Shown one piece after another: positions 1-8,251 of a stretch of 64,000 nt of DNA (positions within the stretch are counted from its first letter, which is position 1; every line of letters begins with the position of its first letter). The stretch is taken from assembly GCA_900553785.1 (NCBI GenBank), contig USES01000002.1, positions 1 to 64,000 on the forward strand, read 5' to 3'. The DNA is from an uncultured Clostridium sp. (GTDB lineage: Bacteria > Bacillota > Clostridia > TANB77 > CAG-465). A model generated the notes under the pieces. It was not told the DNA's origin. It saw nothing but the letters and a program-made list of their open reading frames with translations, and did no database searches. A program made the translations under genes and the position numbers.

Positions 1-114
1 TTGGTACGAAGTAGCAATTTTAGCGAACATAAGCGAGCTCTTTAGCAAGTTCGAGGCATGAACCTCGAATGGCTAAGGAGTTTTTATTATGTTTGAAGAA
101 ACTGCATTTTAAAC
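1..114 (+). other. Structured RNA/terminator-like element, copy A
   Basis: Outer stem CTCTTTAGC (38-46) pairs with GCTAAGGAG (72-80), the inner stem TTCGAGG (50-56) pairs with CCTCGAA (63-69), and T5 follows. A second hairpin, GTTTGAA (91-97) with TTTAAAC (108-114), carries TGCAT in its loop. The same layout recurs at 1915-1996 with compensating changes. It may be only a long terminator for a gene left of the window, but the conserved second hairpin suggests more. No known riboswitch class was recognised. Confidence 0.5.
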
Positions 115-251
115 TCTTAATGGTTATAACGCCATAAATTAAGGCAAGCATAAAATAGTTTTAGGTATATTTGACATATAATATAGTATGTGATAGAATG
201 ATGCAAAGATTTGAAGTTAACTAATGATAACGCGTATGCAAATTGTAAAAT

Positions 252-280
252 TTGCAAAAAGAAATGATTTATGGTATAAT
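252..280 (+). promoter_or_regulatory. Sigma-A promoter of the M23 gene
   Basis: TTGCAA (252-257), 17-bp spacer, TGG-extended TATAAT (275-280), about 33 bp before the proposed GTG start. Confidence 0.7.
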
Positions 281-312
281 AATATTTGTGCCGAAAGGAA
301 AGGTGTATTAAA

Positions 313-1362
313 GTGAAAAAGGGTAGTGCCCTGCGAACACTTAAGTTTATATTTATAACAACTGTATTATTGGTATTATCATTTACTGCAGTTGTGGTGA
401 CAGTATTAAATGTTTATGTGCCTCAATATATAGCTAAAATAAACGATGAAGAGGTTGCATATTTTGAAAGTCCAGCAGAATTTGATGAAGTTTATGAAAA
501 ACTTGTTGAAGAAAAAAAAGCAGATGGACTTGAGGTTGAAGTATCACTTGCTGGTACCCCAACTTATGAATTAACATATGTAAGAGAATCTGTTATAGAA
601 GAACAGAACCAATATACTAATTTAAGAGCTTTCATAGATACAGAGTATACTGTATATAATGTTGCAGTAAAAGGAAATACAGAAATGACATTTGCATCAA
701 AATCTGAAGCAGATTCATATGCAAGTAAACTTAAATCCGCAATAAAATCCTCAGTTAAGGTAGAAGTAGTGGAACAAAAGTTACCAGAACTAGTTACCCT
801 TACTGATACAGATAAAGCAAAGAGTACTTATTCTACTTTGGTAAGTAGATATAAGCCAGTAGTTAGAACTTACACATATTCATATTCTGGTATGAGTTAT
901 AGTGGAACTAAAGCATCTGGAGAGCTTTATTCTCTTCTTGCAGGTGGCGTATATCCGACTGAAAGAGGAAAGGTTGTTCAAACGCAAGGCTATGGTAATA
1001 CGTTATACTCTTCTTCTCATAGGGGTGTAGATATAGCATCTTATGGAGGAGCAAACATTAACATATATGCATATAAATCTGGTACGGTATCTGCTGTAAA
1101 CACAAACCCATATGCGTCATCATTTGGATGCTATGTAAAAATTTATCACGGAACGACTTCTGATGGTACAGCGTTATATACGTTGTATGCGCATCTACGA
1201 AGCGGTTCTATACAGGTAGGTGTTGGCACTCAGGTTAGTGCAGGAGCAACTATAGCTAGAATGGGTAACACTGGTAACTCATCAGGTACTCACTTGCATT
1301 TTGAGATACAAACGTATAAAAATAACGTAATGACACTTAATAATCCAAATTATTATATTTAA
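313..1362 (+). CDS. M23 (LytM-type) peptidoglycan endopeptidase, membrane-anchored
   Basis: Predicted zinc metallopeptidase that cuts cell-wall cross-bridges outside the membrane. An N-terminal hydrophobic segment (about residues 13-35) is a signal anchor. A long middle region precedes a C-terminal M23 domain with the metal ligands in SSHRGVDIA, HLRSG and GTHLHFEI. The GTG at 313 is chosen because AAAGGTG lies 7-8 bases upstream; the TTG at 286 has no ribosome binding site. The gene has its own promoter and terminator, so it is probably monocistronic. SpoIIQ-like or vegetative roles are both possible. The family is certain, the substrate is not. Confidence 0.88.
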   Translation: MKKGSALRTLKFIFITTVLLVLSFTAVVVTVLNVYVPQYIAKINDEEVAYFESPAEFDEVYEKLVEEKKADGLEVEVSLAGTPTYELTYVRESVIEEQNQYTNLRAFIDTEYTVYNVAVKGNTEMTFASKSEADSYASKLKSAIKSSVKVEVVEQKLPELVTLTDTDKAKSTYSTLVSRYKPVVRTYTYSYSGMSYSGTKASGELYSLLAGGVYPTERGKVVQTQGYGNTLYSSSHRGVDIASYGGANINIYAYKSGTVSAVNTNPYASSFGCYVKIYHGTTSDGTALYTLYAHLRSGSIQVGVGTQVSAGATIARMGNTGNSSGTHLHFEIQTYKNNVMTLNNPNYYI

Positions 1363-1387
1363 AAAAGGGGCCTTGATGGCCTCTTTT
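1363..1387 (+). terminator. Rho-independent terminator
   Basis: AAAAGGGGCC (1363-1372) pairs with GGCCTCTTTT (1378-1387) across a 5-base loop, right after the M23 stop codon. Confidence 0.85.
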
Positions 1388-1459
1388 GCTATAAATAAGT
1401 AAGTTTTAAATTTAAGAAATGATATGGTATAATATTAGTATATCTTAAGGAGTGATATA

Positions 1460-1792
1460 GTGAAAAAAGTTTTATGTATAATGGGTACAGTGGTAGCGGC
1501 ATGTATATGTATTTTAATACTTTTTGATTTAACTTCAAAAATGGCTGCAAAAAAAGGTGAAGATTTTGAAATTATAGATACAACAGAAGTGTGCGCTGAA
1601 GCATTAGAGGGAATTTATTCAGATAATGTTTATGATTATTTCTTACCTTGTATAAAAAGTCAAAATATAACAATCAAATTTAATAATGGAACGGAAGTGT
1701 CACTTAAAGAGGCTATAGATTCTAAAATGGTTACTATAAAAGAACTTCAAGAAAAAGGTTTAGTTGTATATAAAGAACTTAGGATTAAATAA
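1460..1792 (+). CDS. Small membrane-anchored or secreted protein, unknown function
   Basis: 110 aa, not recognised. The N-terminal segment MKKVLCIMGTVVAACICILI is a signal anchor, followed by a short, mostly polar outside domain rich in Glu and Ile. GTG start with AAGGAG 7 bases upstream; an extended -10 TGGTATAAT lies at 1425-1433. It stands between the M23 gene and the second copy of the structured element and has no hairpin terminator of its own other than that element. An envelope role is inferred only from topology and neighbourhood. Confidence 0.6.
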   Translation: MKKVLCIMGTVVAACICILILFDLTSKMAAKKGEDFEIIDTTEVCAEALEGIYSDNVYDYFLPCIKSQNITIKFNNGTEVSLKEAIDSKMVTIKELQEKGLVVYKELRIK

Positions 1793-1914
1793 TGAATAAC
1801 TGTAAACTCAATTTTCTAGTATTCTGAATTTTAATAAGAAAGAAAACGAGATAATTTGGAAATTAAATTTAAGTAAAATTTAGTGTGAACTAGTAATTTT
1901 GCGAGTGTAGGTAA

Positions 1915-1996
1915 ACTTCTTAGCAAGCGTTTGAGGAATAGACCTCAGACAGCTAAGGAGTTTTTTATGAAATCTAATTATTGCATGGCAGATTTC
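1915..1996 (+). other. Structured RNA/terminator-like element, copy B
   Basis: Outer stem ACTTCTTAGC (1915-1924) with GCTAAGGAGT (1952-1961), inner stem TTTGAGG (1930-1936) with CCTCAGA (1943-1949), then T6. A second hairpin, GAAATCT (1969-1975) with AGATTTC (1990-1996), has TTGCAT in its loop as in copy A. It sits in a 406-bp gap (1793-2198) between a membrane-protein gene and the DivIVA-like gene. Apart from the promoter at 2142-2170 I see nothing else in that gap. Confidence 0.5.
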
Positions 1997-2141
1997 AGAT
2001 GAGGTAAATATTCATATAAAATAAATATTAGATAAGACATGTGAGTGTAAAGGAAAAGTGTATATGTGCTATAATTTATTGTCTTAATTTTAATGGTAAC
2101 TGGTGGTTTCACAAGACACTATATAATTTATTTACGACTAC

Positions 2142-2170
2142 TTGAAAATTAGCATATATTTTGGTATAAT
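2142..2170 (+). promoter_or_regulatory. Sigma-A promoter of the DivIVA-like/spoIIP unit
   Basis: TTGAAA (2142-2147), 17-bp spacer, TATAAT (2165-2170) preceded by TTGG (extended -10), 29 bp before the ATG at 2199. Confidence 0.7.
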
Positions 2171-2198
2171 TCATAACGTAATGTGGGGGTAGTATAAA

Positions 2199-2618
2199 AT
2201 GGAGAATGAAAGAAAGTTTGATACTGAAATGTTTGGTTATGCCAAAAAAGACGTAGAAGAGTATATAAAGGACATGAAGGCAGACTATGAGGGCCGAATT
2301 CAGTTGGAAAAAGCTGAAGTTAACAGACTTTCTAATGAGATAACAATAATTAGAAAAAAACTAGAGCGTTATGATAGTGAGTATTTGGAAAAACAAGAAA
2401 AAGTTGCCAATGCATTGATAACTGCTGAAGATCAATCAAAAGCAATAATTGAAAATGCTAGACAAGAAGCCATAAATGAAAAAAATAGAATAGAAGCATT
2501 GATAGAAGCTGAAAAAGAAAAGTTATTGGATATTAAAAAAGAAGTTGTTGAACTTAAAGAACGTACAGTTATGGTGCTTGAGAAATATAACGAAACAATG
2601 TCAGATTTATTGGAATAA
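2199..2618 (+). CDS. DivIVA-like coiled-coil protein
   Basis: 139 aa. The N-terminus FDTEMFGYAKKDVEEYIKD resembles the DivIVA/GpsB membrane-targeting segment (F-x3-x-R/K-G-Y-x3-V-x2-Y/F). The rest (about residues 30-135) is a continuous Lys/Glu-rich coiled coil. Such proteins organise division, wall growth or sporulation at curved membranes. The start has a GTGGGGGT ribosome binding site. It lies 42 bp before spoIIP on the same strand and is probably cotranscribed, which hints at a septum or engulfment link. Whether it is the cell's main DivIVA is unclear, since it is shorter than usual. Confidence 0.7.
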   Translation: MENERKFDTEMFGYAKKDVEEYIKDMKADYEGRIQLEKAEVNRLSNEITIIRKKLERYDSEYLEKQEKVANALITAEDQSKAIIENARQEAINEKNRIEALIEAEKEKLLDIKKEVVELKERTVMVLEKYNETMSDLLE

Positions 2619-2660
2619 TTAAATGTCAACTGTAATATCATGAAATTAGGTGATAATTTT

Positions 2661-3794
2661 ATGGATAAAGCAGTTGACTTTTTTAACTGGAAGAATAAAC
2701 GTAGGGAGAGTTTCAAAAAACAAAGGAAGGAAAGTATAAAGAATAGAATATTGAATTTAGTAATTGGAATAAATGTAGTGAGTGTTAGTGCATTACTTTT
2801 AAATAATGGAATTATGAGAAATGTAGTTATTGCTCTTGGAACAGACACTGTACCGGTAAATGAGAAGAAAATTACTGTAAAGGATTTTTCAAAAATATAT
2901 CCTGTGTTAAATGTGGATAATTATGTTATAGCTAAAGAAGAAACAAAAACAGAAGAACCGCCAAAAGAAGAAGCTAAGAAGGATGATAAATTTGATGGAA
3001 GTGCTGTTTCGACGTTTTCATATAATAAAAACGATGAGGCAAATATAAAAATATCATATACGTCTACTTACCAAAAAGTTAAAATGTATGGTTTTACTAT
3101 AACTAACTATGCAGATAAAACAGATATAGATTATGATGCAATTATGAAAAAAGAAGTATCGCTTTCGAGAAACAAAGACAAGGTATTATTATATTGTACT
3201 CATACATCAGAGTCATACGTGAATAGTCCTGGATATGAATTTAGTTATTCAGGAACGATGAGAACAAGAGATGCAAAATATAATATGCTGTCTGTGGCCG
3301 GTGTTTTAAGAGATACTTTAGTTAGTAAAAATTTTAATGTTATATTGGATACAACACCGCACGATTATACTTCCTATGATAATGCATATACAAATTCTAG
3401 AAAAACTATAAACAATCAATTAAAAAGCAACGGAAAATTTGGCCTTATAATAGATGTACATAGAGATGCATATGGTAGTTTATATAATGGACCTACTGTT
3501 GAGATTAATGGAAAAGAAGTAGCGCTAATTATGGTTGTAGTTGGAATTGGAGCCGAAGGTTACGAAAACCCATATTGGGAAACAAATTTGGCTATAGCAT
3601 TAAAAATAGTAAAATTAGGTGAAGAAATGTATCCCGGTTTGTTTAGACCAGTTTTAATAAGAGGATCAAAATATAACCAAGATACAAATAAAGGAGCAAT
3701 ACTTACAGAAATTGGAACAACAGGAAATACTCACGAGCAAGTATACTATGCTGTAACATGCCTTGGTAATATATTAGACAAAGTGTTTAAGTAA
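2661..3794 (+). CDS. spoIIP: Stage II sporulation protein P (SpoIIP)
   Basis: Peptidoglycan amidase/endopeptidase of the SpoIID-M-P engulfment complex in the mother-cell membrane. It has an N-terminal basic stretch and a transmembrane segment (about residues 32-55), a Glu/Lys-rich linker, then the SpoIIP catalytic domain with the signatures YCTHTSESY, LDTTPHDY, IIDVHRDAYG and LTEIGTTGNTHEQ. The ATG at 2661 is preferred over 2640 because AGGTGA lies 8 bases upstream. It marks the organism as a spore former. Usually spoIIP follows gpr; here it follows a DivIVA-like gene. Confidence 0.92.
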   Translation: MDKAVDFFNWKNKRRESFKKQRKESIKNRILNLVIGINVVSVSALLLNNGIMRNVVIALGTDTVPVNEKKITVKDFSKIYPVLNVDNYVIAKEETKTEEPPKEEAKKDDKFDGSAVSTFSYNKNDEANIKISYTSTYQKVKMYGFTITNYADKTDIDYDAIMKKEVSLSRNKDKVLLYCTHTSESYVNSPGYEFSYSGTMRTRDAKYNMLSVAGVLRDTLVSKNFNVILDTTPHDYTSYDNAYTNSRKTINNQLKSNGKFGLIIDVHRDAYGSLYNGPTVEINGKEVALIMVVVGIGAEGYENPYWETNLAIALKIVKLGEEMYPGLFRPVLIRGSKYNQDTNKGAILTEIGTTGNTHEQVYYAVTCLGNILDKVFK

Positions 3795-3821
3795 GTTATG
3801 TAAAAAAAGATAATAATATAT

Positions 3822-3855
3822 AAGCGAGCAAATTTTAGTAGGATTTGCTCGCTTT
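3822..3855 (+). terminator. Rho-independent terminator after spoIIP
   Basis: Perfect 12-bp stem AAGCGAGCAAAT (3822-3833) with ATTTGCTCGCTT (3843-3854). The remaining 3856-4153 gap holds the rny promoter and no convincing gene. Confidence 0.9.
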
Positions 3856-4000
3856 GAAAATAAGATTTATCTGTAAAACTCTATTTAAAAAAAGTCCAAG
3901 TTTTTATGCTTAAATTGAAAATTTATGTTTTTATTATTTTAAAACAAATGTGTCTAGTAAAACTTGAACATTCCATATTTTACATATTTTATATAAAAGC

Positions 4001-4029
4001 TTGCAAAACATAAAATTTAATTATATAAT
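4001..4029 (+). promoter_or_regulatory. Sigma-A promoter of rny
   Basis: TTGCAA (4001-4006), 17-bp spacer, TATAAT (4024-4029). This implies a 5' untranslated leader of about 120 nt. Confidence 0.65.
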
Positions 4030-4153
4030 TATCATAGAGTTGTTCTAAGTGGACGATTTCATGAAATATAAAGCAATGTCAAATATATTGAATTTGATAT
4101 AACGATAATATATAGATATTGAACTTTGAAAATTGAATAAGGAGGGATAAGTA

Positions 4154-5698
4154 ATGGAACTAGTAATAGCCATTATTGCCTCAATTGCTGTAGCATTTCC
4201 AGCAGCTTTTTTTATTGGAGACAGACATAGGGAACGCATATCTGAAAGAGATTTAGATAGTGCTAAAAGCAAAGCAAAATCAATACTTGATGATGCTAAA
4301 CGTGATGCTGATAGAATAATAAAAGATGCAAATATTGAAGCAAAAGATGAAGTGTTAAAGCAGAAAGAGGAAGCGGAGAAAGAAATTAGACAAAAAAGAT
4401 TAGAAGTAAATCAAGCAGAACAAAGAATAAATCAAAGACAAGATTTAATAGATAAGCGTTTTAACTTGATTGAAGAAAAAGAAATAAGCTTTGATAAAAA
4501 GCAAAGAGAGCTTGAAAAAAAGGAAAAAGAGCTCCAAAATGTTGAAGAAAAACAACGCGAAGAATTAGTAAGGATTTCTAGAATGTCAGTAGATGAAGCA
4601 AAGGTTGAGCTTATGAAAACTCTAGAAAATGAAATGCAACAAGATATGGCAGCATATATTGTTGATGCCACTGCTAAAGCTAAATTTGAAGTGGATAAAA
4701 AAGCTAAGAATATGTTAGCAACAGCGATTCAACGCTGTGCATCAGATCATACATCTGAAGCTACAATTTCAGTAGTTAATCTTCCAAGTGACGACATGAA
4801 AGGAAGAATAATAGGAAGAGAAGGAAGAAATATTAAATCTATAGAAACACTTACAGGTATAGACATCATCATAGATGATACACCTGATGTGATAGTGTTA
4901 TCTAGCTTTGATCCAATAAGACGTGAGGTAGCAAGAATTGCAATAGAACGTCTTATGGCAGATGGAAGAATACATCCTGGTAAAATCGAAGAAATGGTTG
5001 AAAAAGCCAAAGAAGAAGTTGCAAATACAGTTAAAGAAGAAGGAGAAAGAGCTTTGTATGAAACAGGTGTAATAAACTTACATCCAGATTTAATACAATT
5101 GCTTGGAAAACTTAGATATAGAACAAGCTATGGTCAAAATGTTCTTAATCATTCAATTGAAGTATCACATATAGCAGGACTTCTTGCAGCTGAATTGGGA
5201 CTTGATGTAACACTTGCTAAACGTGCAGGACTTCTTCATGATATAGGAAAATCTATTGACCAAGAAGCAGAAGGAACTCATGTAGAACTTGGAGTGGATA
5301 TCTTAAAGAGATACAAAGAAAGCGAGAAAGTAGTAAATGCTGTGGCTGCTCATCATGGTGATACAGAACCAATGACATTAGAGGCAGTGCTAGTTCAAGC
5401 AGCTGATGCTGTGTCTGCGTCTCGCCCTGGAGCTAGACGTGAAACAGTAGATACATATATAAAGAGATTACAAAAACTTGAAGAGATTTGTAATGGTTAT
5501 AAGGGTGTAGATAAATCATATGCTATACAAGCAGGCCGCGAGGTAAGAATTATGGTTAAACCTGAACAAATTTCAGATTCAGAGGCAATAATTATGGCAA
5601 GGAATATTGCAAAACAAATAGAAGATGAAATGAATTATCCAGGTCAAATAAAAGTTAATGTAATAAGAGAGACTAGAGCTATAGAATTAGCAAAATAA
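4154..5698 (+). CDS. rny: Ribonuclease Y
   Basis: Membrane-bound endoribonuclease that starts mRNA decay in Firmicutes. Order: N-terminal transmembrane helix (residues 1-20), long Lys/Glu coiled coil (about 25-190), KH RNA-binding domain with [15 protein letters not shown] (about 221-235), then an HD domain with [11 protein letters not shown] holding the metal-binding His-Asp. 514 aa matches the usual 510-520. The ATG is preceded by AAGGAGGG. It is transcribed alone, and its terminator (5712-5748) overlaps the start region of the following acetyltransferase gene. Confidence 0.97.
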   Translation: MELVIAIIASIAVAFPAAFFIGDRHRERISERDLDSAKSKAKSILDDAKRDADRIIKDANIEAKDEVLKQKEEAEKEIRQKRLEVNQAEQRINQRQDLIDKRFNLIEEKEISFDKKQRELEKKEKELQNVEEKQREELVRISRMSVDEAKVELMKTLENEMQQDMAAYIVDATAKAKFEVDKKAKNMLATAIQRCASDHTSEATISVVNLPSDDMKGRIIGREGRNIKSIETLTGIDIIIDDTPDVIVLSSFDPIRREVARIAIERLMADGRIHPGKIEEMVEKAKEEVANTVKEEGERALYETGVINLHPDLIQLLGKLRYRTSYGQNVLNHSIEVSHIAGLLAAELGLDVTLAKRAGLLHDIGKSIDQEAEGTHVELGVDILKRYKESEKVVNAVAAHHGDTEPMTLEAVLVQAADAVSASRPGARRETVDTYIKRLQKLEEICNGYKGVDKSYAIQAGREVRIMVKPEQISDSEAIIMARNIAKQIEDEMNYPGQIKVNVIRETRAIELAK

Positions 5699-5711
5699 AT
5701 TTGAATATATT

Positions 5712-5748
5712 AAAAATCACTTCACAGAATATATGTGGAGTGATTTTT
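5712..5748 (+). terminator. rny terminator enclosing the next gene's Shine-Dalgarno
   Basis: 15-bp stem: AAAAATCACTTCACA (5712-5726) pairs with TGTGGAGTGATTTTT (5734-5748) with one G-U pair. The 3' arm contains GGAG, the ribosome binding site of the GNAT gene whose ATG follows at once at 5749. Confidence 0.8.
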
Positions 5749-6213
5749 ATGAGAATTAGATTAATGAAAAAACAAGATATACCACAAGTTGTAGAATTGT
5801 TTGTTACATCGTATAAAAAAGAGGATAAATCAATGAGATGGACGTGTGATATGGCCCAAAAGTATATAACGACACTTTATAGAATGGGAAAAGAGTTATC
5901 CTTTGTTATAATTCATAAAGACAAAATTATAGCGTGTGCAATGAGTCAAATTGTACCAGAATACACTAAATGTATACTTGATTCCAAAATACTTCTTGTA
6001 CATCCTGAGTTTAGACGTCAGGGATATGGTAAAAAACTTATAAGGAAAACTTGTATTAAGGCACAAAATAAATACATGGTAGATGAAATAGAATCAAATA
6101 TTTACACATTAACTAACTTTCCAATAATGTGGTATGAAAGCATAGGCTTTAGAACTAAAAAGAACTTTGAGGTAACAAGAGCCAAAATTGATAAGGTTAT
6201 ATCTAAAATCTAG
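5749..6213 (+). CDS. GNAT family N-acetyltransferase
   Basis: Predicted acetyl-CoA-dependent acetyltransferase, 154 aa from this start; acceptor unknown. The N-terminus MRIRLMKKQDIPQVVELF is the usual GNAT beta1-alpha1. LLVHPEFRRQGYGKKLIRK is the motif A acetyl-CoA loop (R/Q-x-x-G-x-G/A pattern). YESIGFRTKKNFEV is the C-terminal GNAT strand. The 5701 TTG start is rejected because it lacks a ribosome binding site. The ATG at 5749 has GGAG 8 bases upstream, but this lies inside the rny terminator hairpin, so expression may depend on read-through and on melting of that stem. Confidence 0.85.
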   Translation: MRIRLMKKQDIPQVVELFVTSYKKEDKSMRWTCDMAQKYITTLYRMGKELSFVIIHKDKIIACAMSQIVPEYTKCILDSKILLVHPEFRRQGYGKKLIRKTCIKAQNKYMVDEIESNIYTLTNFPIMWYESIGFRTKKNFEVTRAKIDKVISKI

Positions 6214-6306
6214 AGAATTGGTATATGTGAAAAATCAAATTTTTTTAAAGGAAATTATACATCGAGATACAACAAACATACAAGAAAACATACAAGAACG
6301 TTAATC

Positions 6307-6344
6307 AAAATGACACACTTTCAACTTGAAGTGTGTCATTTTTT
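6307..6344. terminator. Bidirectional terminator, GNAT / dinB
   Basis: 14-bp stem AAAATGACACACTT (6307-6320) with AAGTGTGTCATTTT (6329-6342). The dinB stop codon (6336-6338, minus strand) lies inside it; both strands have T-runs. Confidence 0.85.
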
Positions 6345-7514
6345 CTTTATACAGCTGCCTCTGGTAATAATAACGTTTTCACCGAACTTTGAAATAAGTT
6401 CATCTACAGTTTTATCTATTTTATTTTGTTTTGCACTTTCTGTATCAAATAGACTTAATTGTTCATTGCCCGCATCCTTTAGATTGCTTAATCCTACACC
6501 TACCAATCTGACTGGTTCTGATTTATACATTTTAAAAAATATATTTTTGGCAGTATTTTCAATTTCTTTATTTAAGTTAGAATAGTTAGTTAAACTGTAT
6601 GAGCTTGAGTAAGATTTAAAGTAATTTGTTTTAAGTGTTACAGTTATAGTTTTACATTTAAGATGTTCTATTCTAAGTCTACTAGCTGTTTTGTTGCACA
6701 ACATGTAAATTACTTGCAATATATCTTCTGGTTTATCTAAGTCTTTTACAGTAGTTATGCTGTTGCTAATAGATTTTGGAGCATTTCTTTCTGTGCAAAG
6801 CGTAGCATCTGCTATTCCCCAAGAGTAGTCATATAATTGTTTTCCGTGAGATTTTAAAAGCCTTGTTAAAGTTTCTACATCTGTGTGGGCAATATCATAT
6901 ATTGTTTTTATTCCAATGTCATGTAATTTTTCGGCAGAGGACTTACCTAAAAAGATTAGTTCTTCAATTGGAAGTGGCCACATTTTATTAGGAATTTCTT
7001 CTTTAAATAAAGTATGAATTTTATTTGGCTTTTCAAAGTCACTAGCCATTTTAGCTAGCAGTTTATTTGGCCCAATACCTATATTTACAGTAAAGCCTAA
7101 AGTGTTAAAGATTTCGTTTTGTATTTTTCTTGCTACTTCCATGTAACTTCCAAATAAAGGTACGTATTCAAGGAATGCTTCATCAATTGAAAATGGCTCT
7201 ACTTTGTCTGAATACTTAGCAAGAATTTTTCTAAATTCTAAACTATTTTTATGGTAAATTTCGTATTGAGGAGGAAATATTTTTAGGTTTTTGCACTTTT
7301 TCTTTGCTTGAAATATTGGCTCTCCTGTTTTTACGCCTTTGGCTTTAGCGCTTGGAGATTTAGCAAGTATAATGCCGGTTCTTGTATTTGGGTCTCCTGC
7401 TATAGCAGAGTCTATTTTTCTAATATCTTCTGTCATGCCATGTTTTAAATATTCTACTGCACTCCAAGATAAGAATGCATTATTTACATCTATATGAAAT
7501 ATAATTTTTTCCAT
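6336..7514 (-). CDS. dinB: DNA polymerase IV (Y-family, translesion)
   Basis: Error-prone polymerase that copies past damaged bases. From MEKIIFHIDVNNAFLSW it has the catalytic palm residues (DVN near the start, and SIDEAFLEY with the D-E pair), a helix-hairpin-helix region (FLGKSSAEKLHDIGIKTIYD) and a C-terminal little-finger domain. 392 aa, the usual size. The start at 7514 is chosen over 7562 because it begins the family's conserved N-terminus and lies just downstream of a sigma-A promoter; the -10 ends 6 bases before the ATG, so the mRNA may be leaderless. An SOS-type operator sits in the promoter. Confidence 0.95.
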   Translation of the reverse strand: MEKIIFHIDVNNAFLSWSAVEYLKHGMTEDIRKIDSAIAGDPNTRTGIILAKSPSAKAKGVKTGEPIFQAKKKCKNLKIFPPQYEIYHKNSLEFRKILAKYSDKVEPFSIDEAFLEYVPLFGSYMEVARKIQNEIFNTLGFTVNIGIGPNKLLAKMASDFEKPNKIHTLFKEEIPNKMWPLPIEELIFLGKSSAEKLHDIGIKTIYDIAHTDVETLTRLLKSHGKQLYDYSWGIADATLCTERNAPKSISNSITTVKDLDKPEDILQVIYMLCNKTASRLRIEHLKCKTITVTLKTNYFKSYSSSYSLTNYSNLNKEIENTAKNIFFKMYKSEPVRLVGVGLSNLKDAGNEQLSLFDTESAKQNKIDKTVDELISKFGENVIITRGSCIKKK

Positions 7515-7520
7515 ATAAGT

Positions 7521-7549
7521 ATTATACAAACTTTTGTTTGTACTGTCAA
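7521..7549 (-). promoter_or_regulatory. dinB promoter with LexA/SOS-like box
   Basis: On the minus strand a perfect TTGACA (complement of 7544-7549), 17-bp spacer and TATAAT (complement of 7521-7526). The spacer contains the palindrome ACAAACTTTTGTTTGT (7526-7541), which fits the Firmicute LexA consensus CRAAC-N4-GTTYG. A bound repressor would block polymerase. Confidence 0.8.
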
Positions 7550-7632
7550 CAAAAAAATTCAATATTCGACAGTATTACTTGGTTTGCAATGTTTAAAATA
7601 CGTGTGTATTATATATATAAGAGGTGAAATAT

Positions 7633-7893
7633 TTGAAGATATATATAATTGAAAAAGAGAATAATATGGATATATACAATTACCTTACTTTAAAAAAGCA
7701 TTTAGTATTAGATAAAATACAATATCTAAATAAATGTAATGTTGTGATTGTATCACGAGTACAAAAGATTAAAGAGGCTTTAGAGATAATAGATATATCT
7801 CTTCAAAGTGGTGTTGAAGTAGTGTGCATAAAGCCAAATTATAACGATTTTGTTTGCAAATTACTTATTAAGGATGGAGCTACATTTGTTTAG
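7633..7893 (+). CDS. Miniature DprA/Smf-like protein
   Basis: 86 aa. The C-terminal half (SGVEVVCIKPNYNDFVCK, then LLIKDGATFV) resembles the end of the DprA Rossmann fold, where full DprA has a V-x-A-V-P-G segment followed by LI-x-DGA. The lysine-rich N-terminal half has no clear match. The nucleotide-binding and DNA-binding core of a 280-360-aa DprA is absent, so it cannot do the usual RecA-loading job alone. The TTG at 7633 is chosen because GAGGTG lies 6 bases upstream. A promoter (TTGCAA 7584-7589, 17 bp, TATTAT 7607-7612) is divergent from dinB. It may be a relic or a small partner protein. Confidence 0.45.
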   Translation: MKIYIIEKENNMDIYNYLTLKKHLVLDKIQYLNKCNVVIVSRVQKIKEALEIIDISLQSGVEVVCIKPNYNDFVCKLLIKDGATFV

Positions 7894-7967
7894 TGTACTT
7901 TGAATTTGGCAGTGAGTAGAAGTAGTCTAAATATTGTAGAGTTAATTTTAAAATAAACAAATATGGG

Positions 7968-7983
7968 GCTCATAACCCGAAGG
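7968..7983 (+). repeat. Left attachment-site core
   Basis: GCTCATAACCCGAAGG, identical to 23660-23675 and in the same orientation. Flanking bases differ on both sides. Confidence 0.8.
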
Positions 7984-8013
7984 TCGTAAGTTCGAGTCTT
8001 ACCCCCGCAACCA
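7968..8013 (+). tRNA. 3' half of a tRNA-Met (CAT), no 5' half
   Basis: From the anticodon loop CTCATAA through CCCGA, the variable loop, the T arm GTAAG-TTCGAGT-CTTAC, the acceptor strand CCCCGCA and ACCA. The expected 5' half (beginning TGCGGGG) is not found upstream, nor beside the right-end repeat. It is a tRNA fragment linked to element integration, not a complete gene. A terminator follows. Confidence 0.75.
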
Positions 8014-8021
8014 AAGAAATA

Positions 8022-8057
8022 ATACTTACAGTTTCAACGACTGTGGGTATTTTTTTA
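8022..8057 (+). terminator. tRNA terminator
   Basis: ATACTTACAGT (8022-8032) pairs with ACTGTGGGTAT (8040-8050) with two G-U pairs, followed by T7, 8 bases after the tRNA 3' end. Confidence 0.7.
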
Positions 8058-8106
8058 TGCATTGAAAATAGCTGCGATAATGCTTAAAAATATCACTATT
8101 ATGTCA

Positions 8107-8127
8107 AATTGGGGAATAATTGGGAAG
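8107..8127 (+). repeat. Left integrase arm-type repeat
   Basis: Two tandem TTGGG-type half-sites. 18 of 21 bases, same orientation and same spacing, match 23519-23539 near the other end. Such paired sites are typical of tyrosine-integrase arm binding. The rest of the 8058-8251 gap shows no gene. Confidence 0.55.
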
Positions 8128-8251
8128 TATTTTAACTTTTTGATTCCTCAAAAGACTATGTATATCAGTAAAAAACATGGGAATTTGTAAATTGCTTTTT
8201 ACTGATTTTCTTCCGACAAAGTAATTTTGTGATTTATTGAAAAAAGTAGTT

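Noticed and set aside
1..250. c-di-AMP (ydaO) riboswitch upstream of the M23 gene
   Set aside because: The conserved GGGGUGAA-type core is absent; only simple hairpins are seen.
4060..4101. Short peptide frame in the rny leader
   Set aside because: 13 codons with no ribosome binding site; treated as untranslated leader.
7930..8013. A complete tRNA-Met gene
   Set aside because: Only the part from the anticodon loop to CCA is tRNA-like; the upstream bases form no D arm or acceptor 5' strand.
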